Below are positions 25,880-34,032 of a stretch of DNA of 44,613 bases, piece by piece. Each line of letters starts with the position of its first letter. Position 1 is the stretch's first letter. Below the pieces are notes generated by a model that worked only from the letters and a program-made list of their open reading frames with translations, did not search any database and had not been told where the DNA came from. A program made the position numbers and the translations under genes. This DNA is from Chloroflexota bacterium (GTDB lineage: Bacteria; Chloroflexota; Anaerolineae; Aggregatilineales; Phototrophicaceae), in assembly GCA_011523735.1 (NCBI GenBank), contig WTGB01000103.1, positions 1-44,613 of the forward strand. The letters run 5' to 3'.

Positions 25880-26945
25880 AGTCTTGGTCCTTATCGTCCA
25901 AGCCCACCGTTGTATCGGCCAGCGCTAAACGCACCTGTACATTGTGTTGATAGCGCACGCGCAGCGCATCCAACAATACCGCGAAGAGCAGCAGCAAGCC
26001 CCGGCTGACATCGATCCAGAAGGGCGAGACGCCCATGATGTTCAAGCCGGTATCCAGTATCGACCAGAGCAGCACGCCGCCAAACGCGCCGATAATGTTG
26101 CCGCGTCCGCCGTAGATGCTCATTCCGCCGATGATGGCGGCGCCATGTACAGCGAAGATCAGGTTGGCGCCCATAGTCGGTGTGGCGGCGTTCAAGCGCC
26201 CCGCTTGTAGCAGACCGGCGAAGGCCGCGCAGACACCGGCGATGATGTACACGATGATCACCACGCGATCGACATTGATGCCGGCTGCCCGCGCCGCATC
26301 GGCATCCGCGCCAACCGCGTACATATTGCGGCCGAACTGCGTGTAGCGCGTATGGATGTGACCGACCAAAAATGCCAGGATTACAAATATGCCCGCCACC
26401 GACAGCACGAAATTGCCGTTGTCAGTGACGATGCGCGCCAGCGTGCCACCGCCTAGCCAGGTGAATTCCTTGGGGAAAAACGAGATGCTGGTTCCCGGCG
26501 AGATGCCGTAGGTGGCGCCGCGCAGCACAAAGAGCATGGCGATCGTAACCAGCAGGTTGTTGACGCCGACCTTGGTGATCAGTACGCCGTTGAACAAGCC
26601 GATAAAGCCGCCGAGGACCAGCATCAGCAGGATCACCAGCAGCGGGTGCAGCTGCCAGCCCAAGCCGCCCGCTTCGGTCGTCACCAGCATCAAGGCGGCG
26701 AACATCGCCGCCAAGCCCAAGGTCGACTCGACTGACAAATCAAAGTTGCCGGTGATGAAGGTGTAAGCCTGGCTCAAGACCAGCATGCCAAACGCGGCCG
26801 AGCGCAACAGGATATTGCCCAGGTTATAGGGGGAAAGAAAGCGATCCGAAAGCAGCGAAAAAGCGATAAAGGCGCCGATGACGAAGAGCCAAATCAGGTT
26901 GTCAACCATCAAGGAGACCAGGCGGTTCGGCTCAGCCCGCTTCAT
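25872..26945 (-). CDS. Ribose-type sugar ABC permease (first of transporter 2)
   Basis: A 357-residue BPD_transp_2 permease with about eight to ten membrane segments. TGNFDLSVESTLGLAAM is near the N-terminus and VGADADAARAAGINVDRV in the conserved cytoplasmic loop. I start at ATG 26943-26945; the TTG at 26966 would run through the ribosome site. That site (GACAGGAG) lies in the loop of a small hairpin, GCCTG/CAGGC (26948-26952 with 26960-26964), which might tune translation. The stop overlaps the ATPase start by eight bases. Confidence 0.9.
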   Translation of the reverse strand: MKRAEPNRLVSLMVDNLIWLFVIGAFIAFSLLSDRFLSPYNLGNILLRSAAFGMLVLSQAYTFITGNFDLSVESTLGLAAMFAALMLVTTEAGGLGWQLHPLLVILLMLVLGGFIGLFNGVLITKVGVNNLLVTIAMLFVLRGATYGISPGTSISFFPKEFTWLGGGTLARIVTDNGNFVLSVAGIFVILAFLVGHIHTRYTQFGRNMYAVGADADAARAAGINVDRVVIIVYIIAGVCAAFAGLLQAGRLNAATPTMGANLIFAVHGAAIIGGMSIYGGRGNIIGAFGGVLLWSILDTGLNIMGVSPFWIDVSRGLLLLFAVLLDALRVRYQHNVQVRLALADTTVGLDDKDQDYG

Positions 26946-27075
26946 AAGCCTGCTCCTGTCAGGCAACGGTCCTTTAGAATGTTACGCAAGAAGGCACGGA
27001 CATTTTTCATAAGTACAGCATTGGAGGCAAGACTACGATTGCCCAATGATAAACCTGGAGTGACCAATTAACAAA

Positions 27076-27116
27076 TAAGCGGGAGAGACTCGCTTTGACG
27101 TGGCGAGCCGCTCCCG
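27076..27116 (-). terminator. Terminator or attenuator hairpin after duplicated binding-protein gene
   Basis: Read leftwards, a 14-bp stem (27103-27116 with 27080-27093, one mismatch and one G-T pair) with a nine-base loop is followed by a TTATTTGTTAATT run. It lies 38 bases after the binding-protein stop and before the permease, the same position as the hairpin at 14620 in transporter 1. Confidence 0.65.
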
Positions 27117-27153
27117 TCTCTCTATGCGATACAACGCAACTAAGCTGACGAAA

Positions 27154-29175
27154 TTAGCCGGCCTGATTGCCCCAGAGCGCGTCGCTGGTGACGTTATCCG
27201 GGCTGACGCTGGTGGTCGCCAAATTGAGCATGTAGCCCGTATCGGAGTCAGTGATGCTAGCCGGTGACCAAGGCGCGCCTTCCTGGATGACATCGCCGGT
27301 CTCGATCATCATGTCCTGCAATTCCATGTTGATCCAGTCGGTGATGATGCCGAAGTCCGGCAGCGGTTGGCTCGATGCCTGGTCGGATGTACCGGCGCGG
27401 ATCGATTCCAACGCATCCGGGCAGCCGTCAACGCCGAGCAGGAAGATGTGTCCCTCTTCGCCCCGCATCGCCAACTGTCCGATCTGCTCAAGCGCAGCAG
27501 TGACGACCTTGGTGCCGACGCAGTCGGAGTGCATGTAAATGGCGTCGAGCTCCGTGCTGGAGGCAACGTCTAGCGTCATCTGGCTGAAGTTCTCCGCGCG
27601 CCATTCTGTTGGACGGCTGATGATCTCAATATCCGGGTAATCCGCCAGGTAGTCGTTGAAGCCGCCCCCGCGCAACTGCGCCACGTTCTGGCCCAGATCG
27701 CCCTGCAACTCGAGAACGGTGCCGGTTGCCGAGCCATAACGCTCGGTCAGCAGCGCGACCAAACCTTCGGCCGCTTGCGCGCCCGCCATGTAGTTGTCGG
27801 ACTGCACCGTCATATTAATCTCGCAGCCGATCGGCGCCCGGTCGATGGTGTAGAAGGGGATGCCCGCGTCCGCAGCCCGCTGCACCGAGGAGCAGATCGC
27901 CTGGCTATCAACCGGCACAACCACAATCGCGTCCACGCCTTGCGAGATGAAGTTGTCAATTTGGTTGGCTTGCGCTTCGGCGTCAAAGTTGGCGTTGGAA
28001 GCGATGACCTCCCAGCCTTTGGCTTCAGCCGCGTTGACCAGCCCGCTCATGATCACGCCTTGACCGCCGCTTAATTCCGGCGCTCCGTAACCGATGACAA
28101 CGCCTTCCATTATCGGCACCATCATCTCGTCTTCTTCAGCTTGCGCTTCCCCGCCGCCAGCCTGGTTGCCCCAGAGCGCGTTGCTGGTGACGTTATCCGG
28201 GCTGACGCTGGTGGTCGCCAAATTGAGCATGTAGCCCGTATCGGAATCGGTAATGCTTGCTGGTGACCAAGGCGCGCCTTCCTGGATGACATCGCCGGTC
28301 TCGATCATCTCACCCTGCAGCTCCATTGCGATCCAGTCGGTGATGATGCCGAAGTCCGGCAGCGGCTGGCTCGAAGCCTGATCGCTGTAGCCCATACGGA
28401 TCGACTCTAGCGCGTCTGGGCAGCCGTCAACGCCGACCAGGAAAATGTGACCGTCTCCACCACGCTCCACCAGTTGACCGATCTGATCCAAAGCCGCTGT
28501 CACAACTTTGGTGCCCACGCAGTCGGAGTGCATGTAAATGGCGTCGAGCTCGGTGCTGGAGGCAACGTCTAGCGTCATCTGGCTGAAGTTCTCCGCGCGC
28601 CATTCTGTCGGCCGGCTGATCACTTCGATACTCTCGTAATCAGCGAGGTAATCGTTGAAGCCGCCGCCGCGCAACTGCGCCACGTTCTGGCCTAGGTCGC
28701 CTTGCAGTTCCAGCACAGTGCCCCTCGGCTCGCCGTAACGTTCGGTCAGCAGCGCGACCAAGCCTTCGGCCGCTTGCGCGCCCGCCATGTAGTTATCAGA
28801 CTGCACCGTCATATTGATCTCGCAGCCCAGCGGCGCGCGGTCGATGGTGTAGAAGGGGATGCCCGCGTCCGCAGCCCTCTGTACCGAGGAGCAGATCGCC
28901 TGGCTATCGACCGGCACAACCACAATCGCGTCCACGCCCTGCGAGATGAAGTTGTCGATCTGGTTGGCTTGCGCTTCGGCGTCGAAATTGGCGTTGGAGG
29001 CGATGACCTCCCAGCCTTTGGCTTCGGCCGCGTTGACCAGCCCGCTCATGATCACGCCTTGGCCGCCGCTCAATTCCGGCGCTCCGTAACCGATGGTGAC
29101 ATCCTGGGCAGCCACAGGCACAGCAAAAAGAGCCACCAGACTCACTAACAGAAGAATGCCCATTAATTTGCGCAT
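27154..29175 (-). CDS. Two-headed sugar-binding protein (tandemly duplicated Peripla_BP_4 domain)
   Basis: A 673-residue secreted protein with two complete binding-protein domains in one chain. Residues 1-23 are a signal peptide ending VPVAA-QD. Copy 1 is residues 28-340, a 20-residue acidic linker (GGEAQAEEDEMMVPIMEGVV) is 341-360, and copy 2 is 361-673. By manual comparison the copies differ at 19 of 313 positions. Each has four Cys at equivalent places (AICSS, GCEIN, SDCVG, DGCPD). Ordinary members have one such domain of about 320 residues. The start ATG 29175 follows AAAGGATTT. It is read from a consensus promoter at 29328-29356 and heads the transporter operon. The ligand is presumably a sugar and both heads should bind the same or a near-identical one. 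Confidence 0.92.
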   Translation of the reverse strand: MRKLMGILLLVSLVALFAVPVAAQDVTIGYGAPELSGGQGVIMSGLVNAAEAKGWEVIASNANFDAEAQANQIDNFISQGVDAIVVVPVDSQAICSSVQRAADAGIPFYTIDRAPLGCEINMTVQSDNYMAGAQAAEGLVALLTERYGEPRGTVLELQGDLGQNVAQLRGGGFNDYLADYESIEVISRPTEWRAENFSQMTLDVASSTELDAIYMHSDCVGTKVVTAALDQIGQLVERGGDGHIFLVGVDGCPDALESIRMGYSDQASSQPLPDFGIITDWIAMELQGEMIETGDVIQEGAPWSPASITDSDTGYMLNLATTSVSPDNVTSNALWGNQAGGGEAQAEEDEMMVPIMEGVVIGYGAPELSGGQGVIMSGLVNAAEAKGWEVIASNANFDAEAQANQIDNFISQGVDAIVVVPVDSQAICSSVQRAADAGIPFYTIDRAPIGCEINMTVQSDNYMAGAQAAEGLVALLTERYGSATGTVLELQGDLGQNVAQLRGGGFNDYLADYPDIEIISRPTEWRAENFSQMTLDVASSTELDAIYMHSDCVGTKVVTAALEQIGQLAMRGEEGHIFLLGVDGCPDALESIRAGTSDQASSQPLPDFGIITDWINMELQDMMIETGDVIQEGAPWSPASITDSDTGYMLNLATTSVSPDNVTSDALWGNQAG
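27157..28095 (-). repeat. Direct repeat unit B (second binding domain)
   Basis: This 939-base unit encodes residues 361-673 of the two-headed binding protein and matches unit A at 28156-29094 in phase. The repeat period is 999 bases. Scattered silent and coding differences show that it is a real duplication rather than an assembly copy. Confidence 0.9.
28156..29094 (-). repeat. Direct repeat unit A (first binding domain)
   Basis: This 939-base unit encodes residues 28-340 of the two-headed binding protein. Unit B lacks the signal-peptide codons, so the duplication joined the mature domain to an in-frame linker. Confidence 0.9.
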
Positions 29176-29327
29176 GACAGGTAAATCCTTTCTGCAATTG
29201 CACTACATACGATTTGGGTTTTGCTCTTCGCTGATATCTTCCTGCTTTCGACCTCCTTTGCTCAATCGCGTTGTCACGCTCGGCGCTATTTGTCCCCAAA
29301 GGTCAACCCGCCTATCCGTTTAGAGGC

Positions 29328-29356
29328 ATTATACCCATCAATTTGACATATGTCAA
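29328..29356 (-). promoter_or_regulatory. Consensus promoter of the leftward transporter operon
   Basis: On the minus strand a perfect TTGACA (29351-29356) is followed after exactly 17 bases by a perfect TATAAT (29328-29333). The leader to the binding-protein start is about 145 bases. The -35 box is the right half of the palindrome at 29343-29356. Confidence 0.8.
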
Positions 29357-29370
29357 TTGACAAATGTCAA
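29343..29370. promoter_or_regulatory. Tandem 14-bp palindromic operator between divergent operons
   Basis: TTGACATATGTCAA (29343-29356) is a perfect palindrome and is directly followed by TTGACAAATGTCAA (29357-29370), with one central mismatch. Each covers one -35 box of the two outward promoters. A repressor bound here would silence both the transporter and the catabolic operon. The SorC regulator at 35134 is the obvious candidate, by position only. Confidence 0.75.
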
Positions 29371-29385
29371 TACCTTGTCTACGAT
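29357..29385 (+). promoter_or_regulatory. Promoter of the rightward catabolic operon
   Basis: A perfect TTGACA (29357-29362) is followed after 17 bases by TACGAT (29380-29385), four of six matches with the key TA and T kept. It is weaker than its leftward partner. It would drive the cyclase, dehydrogenase, isomerase, kinase and regulator genes. Confidence 0.65.
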
Positions 29386-29452
29386 AGGTGTACTGCTCTG
29401 CAGCGGCTCGAATATCCAAAGCAGCGGCAACTGGACGCGAGGGGGCGACTTT

Positions 29453-30172
29453 ATGAGCAAAGTTGCAATCGACATCGGGAAAGCCATCGAACTCTCCCAC
29501 ATTTCCGACCCGGCGCGGGAAGAATATCGCATGGAACTGGATACGCGCTTCACTGAGGCCTGGCCCCAGTTCCACAAATACAAGCGTCTTGATGATGCCT
29601 GGTACATCATCTCCGAGATCACGATGAATACCCACTGCGGCACGCATATCGAGTTTCCCTACCACCACGTCAGGGAAGGGCAGGATGCCGCCCAATTCCC
29701 GCTTTCGCGCTTGATTGGCGAGGGCGTCGTCATCGACATCTCGCGCTGGCGGGGCAACAACAGCAAGATCACCCTGCCCGATCTCAAGACCGTTGCCGCG
29801 GGAAAGATCCAGCCGGGCGATATGGCCTTCTTTTATACCGGCAACGACGCCTACTATTACACCGAACGGCAGCACGACCGTCCCTGGTTCACCACCGACT
29901 GCATCGACTGGCTGGCGCATGACATCGGCATCAAGCTGATGGGCGTGGATACCTCCGGGCACGAAGTGCGCAGCGAGGACGGCGCGCCTTTACCCGGGCA
30001 GCCCAATCATGAATTGCTGCTAGGCGCCGATATTGCGCTGATCGAATACTTGACTAACCTCGACAAATTGTTGGGCAAGCGCTTTCTGGCATTTGTGCTG
30101 CCAGTCAGAATCAAAGGCGCGGAAGCCTTTCCCGTGCGCGTAGTCGCGTTTGAACAGGAGCCTGCCACATGA
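29453..30172 (+). CDS. Cyclase-family (kynurenine formamidase-like) metal hydrolase
   Basis: A 239-residue member of the cyclase family (PF04199). The family metal motif HxGTHxDxPxH appears as HCGTHIEFPYHH with H61, H65 and H71, and Glu replaces the usual Asp at 67. Relatives hydrolyse formylkynurenine, isatin or cyclic amides and esters, and some act on sugar-derived substrates. The start ATG 29453 follows GAGGGGGCG; an open frame further upstream starts inside the operator and is rejected. It is the first gene of the operon, and its stop overlaps the E1-alpha start (ATGA). Ring or ester opening of the imported compound is a plausible role (inference). Confidence 0.85.
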   Translation: MSKVAIDIGKAIELSHISDPAREEYRMELDTRFTEAWPQFHKYKRLDDAWYIISEITMNTHCGTHIEFPYHHVREGQDAAQFPLSRLIGEGVVIDISRWRGNNSKITLPDLKTVAAGKIQPGDMAFFYTGNDAYYYTERQHDRPWFTTDCIDWLAHDIGIKLMGVDTSGHEVRSEDGAPLPGQPNHELLLGADIALIEYLTNLDKLLGKRFLAFVLPVRIKGAEAFPVRVVAFEQEPAT

Positions 30173-31176
30173 GTTCAACACTCGAAATTCGGCGTGATCC
30201 GGTCGATTGCAGCGGGCGCGATCCCGCCTTGCTGCTGCGCATGTTCCACAGAATGCTGGAGGCGCGCGAGTTCGAGGAACAGCTCTATTACCTCTTCCTG
30301 ACCACCGCCATGCCCGGCACCATGCACCAGGCTGTTGGGCAGGAAGCGGTCGCCGTCGGCGTGGTCAGCGCCTTAAATCCGGACGATACCATCACCAGCA
30401 CGCATCGCGGGCACGCGCATTGCGTCGCCAAAGATGTGCCGCTGAATGAAATGATGGCGGAGATGTTCGCCAAGCGTGAAGGCAGTTGCCGCGGCATGGG
30501 CGGCTCGATGCACCTGACCGATTTCAGCAAGGGTATGTTGGGCGCCTTCGCCATCGTCGGTTCCGGCATCCCAATCGCCACCGGCGCGGCGCTGTCCGCT
30601 CGCGTACGCGGCAGTGGGCAGGTCGCCGTCAGTTTCTTCGGCGACGGCGCGGTCAACGAAGGCACATTTCACGAGGCGCTTAATATGGCGGCTCTCTGGA
30701 ATCTGCCGGCCATTTACATCATCGAGAACAATCAGTACGCGCTTTCGATGACAGTGGCTGAATCCTCGGCTTTGCCCGATCTGGCTGCTCGCGCCTGCGC
30801 CTATGACATGCCCAGCGCTCGCGTCGACGGCAATGATGTGGTGGCGGTATACGAAGCGACGCGCGAGGCGGTTGCGCGCGCGCGCGCCGGCGACGGACCG
30901 ACCCTGATCGAAGCGCTTACCTATCGCATCCGCGGTCACGCCCGTTTCGAAGCGGCGGGTTATCGTCCCGAAGATGAGGTCGAGGCTTGGAAAGAAGCCG
31001 ATCCCATCGAGCGCCTGGCAGCTGGCATGATCGCCGCGAACCTGGCAACTGAAGACGAACTCAATCGAGTTCGCGCAGAAGCAGAAAAGACAGTTGAAGA
31101 CGCGATCGAATACGCGCAATCCTGCACTGATGTAGAAGCCGAAGATTATCTGGCTTATATCACGGCGGAGAACTAG
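30169..31176 (+). CDS. 2-oxo acid (pyruvate/acetoin-type) dehydrogenase E1, alpha subunit
   Basis: A 335-residue thiamine-diphosphate enzyme subunit. It decarboxylates a 2-oxo acid (or cleaves acetoin) and passes the acyl group to the E2 lipoyl arm. The TPP/Mg motif runs from GDG (158-160, FFGDGAVNEG) to the N of IIENNQY (about 187), and HRGHAH (79-84) lines the active site. Size and wording (MHQAVGQEA, RGMGGSMHLTD) fit the two-subunit acetoin/pyruvate group. It overlaps the cyclase stop by four bases and precedes E1-beta by nine. The substrate cannot be fixed. A dedicated complex in a sugar operon suggests a special 2-oxo acid or diketone. Confidence 0.9.
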   Translation: MSSTLEIRRDPVDCSGRDPALLLRMFHRMLEAREFEEQLYYLFLTTAMPGTMHQAVGQEAVAVGVVSALNPDDTITSTHRGHAHCVAKDVPLNEMMAEMFAKREGSCRGMGGSMHLTDFSKGMLGAFAIVGSGIPIATGAALSARVRGSGQVAVSFFGDGAVNEGTFHEALNMAALWNLPAIYIIENNQYALSMTVAESSALPDLAARACAYDMPSARVDGNDVVAVYEATREAVARARAGDGPTLIEALTYRIRGHARFEAAGYRPEDEVEAWKEADPIERLAAGMIAANLATEDELNRVRAEAEKTVEDAIEYAQSCTDVEAEDYLAYITAEN

Positions 31177-31185
31177 GAGCGCCTC

Positions 31186-32211
31186 ATGCGGCAATTGGGA
31201 CTCTCAGCAGCCATACGCGAAGGCATCATTCAAGAGATGCGCGCCGATGACAGCGTGATCCTCCTGGGTGAAGATGTAGGAAAATTCGGCGGCGCTTTTC
31301 ACGTCACCCATGACATGCTCGACGAATTCGGCGCGAATCGCATCTGGGACACGCCAATCTCCGAAGCCGGATTCACTGGCTTGGGCATCGGCGCTGCGTT
31401 GACAGGTTTGCGCCCCATCGTTGAATATCAATATCTCGACTTTATCTTCTGCGCCATGGACCAGGTCGTTAATCAAGCGGCCAAAATCCGTCTCATGTCC
31501 GGCGGCAGAGCCAAGGTGCCGCTGGTGCTGCGCGGTCCCCAAGGCGCAACCGGGCGCGGCGCTCAGCACTCGCAGAGCATCGAAGCCTATATTATGCATA
31601 CGCCGGGCATGAAGGTCGTCATGCCCTCAACACCGTATGATGCGAAGGGCTTGATCATCAGCGCCATCCGCGATGACAATCCCGTGCTCTTCGTCGAGCA
31701 TAAGCTGCTCTATGGCGCGGCATCGCCGGGTGGCGGCAAAGCCCTTTCCGATTCCGCCATCCAAGCCATCGGCGCCGATGTGCCGGAAGAACCTTACGCC
31801 ATCCCGCTGGGCAAAGCCGATGTCAAACGCCAAGGCAGCGATGTCACCATTATCGCCACGTTGTTGATGCTGCACCGCGCGCTTGCTGTGGCGGATCAAC
31901 TGGCGGAAGAAGGCATATCTGTTGAAGTTATTGACCCGCGTTCTCTCGTCCCGCTGGATGTCGAAACTATCGCCGCTTCGATCGCCAAGACTAATCACGT
32001 AGTAGTTGTCTCCGAAGACACATCCCGCGCTGGCGTCGCCGCCGAGCTGGTGGCTACTATCAACGATCACTGCTTCTATGACTTGGAAGCGCCGGTGCAG
32101 CGCCTGGCGGCGGCCAATACGCCGATCCCCTTTGGACCCGCGGCGGAACATCATGTCATCCCGCAAGTTGAAGACATTCGCGCCGCCGTATTGCGCGCCC
32201 TCTCAGAGTAG
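31186..32211 (+). CDS. 2-oxo acid (pyruvate/acetoin-type) dehydrogenase E1, beta subunit
   Basis: A 341-residue transketolase-like partner of E1-alpha. The pyrimidine-binding half is N-terminal (LLGEDVGKFGGAFHVT, with the catalytic Glu region DTPISEAGFTGLGIGAA). The C-terminal transketolase domain starts near 215 (GSDVTIIATLLMLHRAL). The glycine-rich GPQGATGRGAQHSQS is typical of the family. The start ATG follows AGGAGCGCCTC. It is nine bases after E1-alpha and nine before E2, so the three are one translation unit. Confidence 0.92.
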   Translation: MRQLGLSAAIREGIIQEMRADDSVILLGEDVGKFGGAFHVTHDMLDEFGANRIWDTPISEAGFTGLGIGAALTGLRPIVEYQYLDFIFCAMDQVVNQAAKIRLMSGGRAKVPLVLRGPQGATGRGAQHSQSIEAYIMHTPGMKVVMPSTPYDAKGLIISAIRDDNPVLFVEHKLLYGAASPGGGKALSDSAIQAIGADVPEEPYAIPLGKADVKRQGSDVTIIATLLMLHRALAVADQLAEEGISVEVIDPRSLVPLDVETIAASIAKTNHVVVVSEDTSRAGVAAELVATINDHCFYDLEAPVQRLAAANTPIPFGPAAEHHVIPQVEDIRAAVLRALSE

Positions 32212-32220
32212 GAGACGCCT

Positions 32221-33387
32221 ATGCCCATCGAGGTAAAACTTCCGCATCTTGGCGAATCCATCGATTCGGCTGTCGTCATCGCCTGGCATAAGGCGGCCGG
32301 CGATGGCGTCAAGCGCGGCGACGAACTGGCTGATCTGGAAACTGACAAAGCCACACTGTCGCTCGAAGCGCCAAAAAATGGCGTCCTGCTCGCGATTGTG
32401 GCGGACGAAGGCCAGACGGTATACATTGGAGACCTCCTCGCGGTGATCGGGCGCGACGGGGAAACTTGGTCGCCACCCAGCCAAGCGCTGCCAGAAAAGA
32501 TGGCGGCTGTTCCCGCAGTTGAAAATCGCGAATCAAGACCGGCGCAAAGCCAGAGGTTAGCGCCTCGCTACAAGATATCTCCCCTGGCGCGCAGAAAAGC
32601 CAGGGACTTAGGTGTTGACCTGGCCGCCGTGCAACCTGCCGACGGTGTGAAGATCGCCAGTGCCGATGTAGAAGCCTTCGCAAAGGCAACAGCGCCTGCC
32701 ACAGGTAGGCCAGCGCAACGACGCATCGAGCTGAGCCAGGTTAAGCGTCTCACGGGGCAAAGTATGCTGCGAAGCGCGCAATCCGTCCCTCAATTCACGC
32801 TGACGATCGACGCCGATGCCGGTCGGCTGCTCGCGGCGCATTCGGCGGCCAAAGCCGCTGGGCGCGATCTCAGCCTCAGCGCCATGTTGATTCAGATAAC
32901 GTCAAAGACGCTTGGCGAACATGGCTTGCTCAACGCGTGCTTCGAGGACGATGGCATCACGATTTTCGAGTCAGTCCACATGGGCCTGGCGACGGCAACG
33001 GACGATGGCCTGCGTGTACCCGTGATTCACAGCGCTGAAATGCTTTCACTGGAGCAGATCAATCGAAGCCTCAAAGCACTTATACAAAAGGCCCGCGAAA
33101 ACCGCCTGCAATTGGCCGATGTCAGCGGCGCGACCTTCACGATCAGCAATTTGGGTATGACCGGCATTACACAGTTCACGCCGCTTGTTAATCCGCCGCA
33201 AGCGGCAATTCTGGGCGTTGCGGCGCCCCGGCCTGTCTTCACGCCGGGCGCGGATGGTGGAATGGCGCTTTCGAGATTGATGGCTTTGACCGTCGCCTGT
33301 GATCATCGCGTGCTGGATGGCGCCGATGCTGCCGCTTTCCTGCGTGACCTGAAAGCCGCCTTTAAGTCTTTTCACATTGATCCCTGA
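32221..33387 (+). CDS. Dihydrolipoamide acyltransferase E2
   Basis: A 388-residue E2 with one lipoyl domain (1-75, lipoylated K43 in DLETDKATLSLEAP) and a flexible linker. The peripheral-subunit-binding domain spans about 115-150 (YKISPLARRKARDLGVDL), and the catalytic CAT domain spans about 165-388, ending in the active-site DHRVLDGADAAAF. It transfers the acyl group from lipoate to CoA. It is shorter than most pyruvate dehydrogenase E2 proteins because there is a single lipoyl domain. No E3 gene lies in the window, so a shared lipoamide dehydrogenase from elsewhere must complete the complex. Confidence 0.93.
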   Translation: MPIEVKLPHLGESIDSAVVIAWHKAAGDGVKRGDELADLETDKATLSLEAPKNGVLLAIVADEGQTVYIGDLLAVIGRDGETWSPPSQALPEKMAAVPAVENRESRPAQSQRLAPRYKISPLARRKARDLGVDLAAVQPADGVKIASADVEAFAKATAPATGRPAQRRIELSQVKRLTGQSMLRSAQSVPQFTLTIDADAGRLLAAHSAAKAAGRDLSLSAMLIQITSKTLGEHGLLNACFEDDGITIFESVHMGLATATDDGLRVPVIHSAEMLSLEQINRSLKALIQKARENRLQLADVSGATFTISNLGMTGITQFTPLVNPPQAAILGVAAPRPVFTPGADGGMALSRLMALTVACDHRVLDGADAAAFLRDLKAAFKSFHIDP

Positions 33388-33399
33388 TCCGGAGAAGTT

Positions 33400-33978
33400 A
33401 TGCTACAAGAGAACGATTATCCCATCAGTGTGCAATTTGACTTCGCCAGCGGCACTTTTGATCCGGTGCAAATTCGCGACGATCGCAAACTGAGCGATCT
33501 CCAGATGATGTTTCATGACCCGATCATCGTGAATAACATTCTGGCGAACGCCGATCCCCTGATATACGAAATCTGGTATCATCCCTTCCAAACTAGCAGA
33601 AGCGATATGGCGCTTGGCGTTACGCGGCTGCTGCCCGGCAAGATCGGCGACGAATACCACATGACCAAGGGCCATATTCACGAACGCGACGATCAGCCGG
33701 AAATATATTTCTGCGTGCGAGGCGAGGGCTACCTGCTCTTGCAGACGATTGATGGCGAATTCCGCGCCGAACGCTGGACCACAGGCACGATCTCGCATAT
33801 TCCGCCGATGTGGGCGCACCGCGTCGTGAATACCGGCGACGATTTGCTGGTTTTTGTGGCCTCCTACCATCTCAGCGCGGGACATGACTACCGTCCTATT
33901 ATCGAAAAAGGCTTCCGCAAGCTCCTGGTGGACCGAGACGGTCAACCAACCTTTGTGGAAAGCCAACGCTGGACCTAG
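33400..33978 (+). CDS. pgiA: Cupin-type phosphoglucose isomerase
   Basis: A 192-residue cupin enzyme that interconverts glucose-6-phosphate and fructose-6-phosphate, or a related sugar phosphate. The metal ligands H92, H94, E101 and H140 have the same spacing (2, 7, 39) as I remember for Pyrococcus furiosus PGI. The words MTKGHIHER, RGEGYLLLQ and PPMWAHRVVN are characteristic. This form is common in archaea and sporadic in bacteria. The start ATG follows GGAGAAGTT. Its place between E2 and a ROK kinase suggests isomerisation of the sugar phosphate made by that kinase (inference). Confidence 0.88.
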   Translation: MLQENDYPISVQFDFASGTFDPVQIRDDRKLSDLQMMFHDPIIVNNILANADPLIYEIWYHPFQTSRSDMALGVTRLLPGKIGDEYHMTKGHIHERDDQPEIYFCVRGEGYLLLQTIDGEFRAERWTTGTISHIPPMWAHRVVNTGDDLLVFVASYHLSAGHDYRPIIEKGFRKLLVDRDGQPTFVESQRWT

Positions 33979-34032
33979 CGGCAGTGTCGCTCAAACGCCG
34001 GGCTTGAACCGCCGGAAGATGAGGCGATTTCA

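Noticed and set aside
29357..29452. Upstream extension of the cyclase gene from a TTG inside the operator
   Set aside because: The start would lie in the -35 box of its own promoter. ATG 29453 has GAGGGGG upstream and begins the family domain.
30169..33387. A complete pyruvate dehydrogenase complex
   Set aside because: No E3 (dihydrolipoamide dehydrogenase) gene is present in the window and the substrate is not readable, so only E1 and E2 are called.
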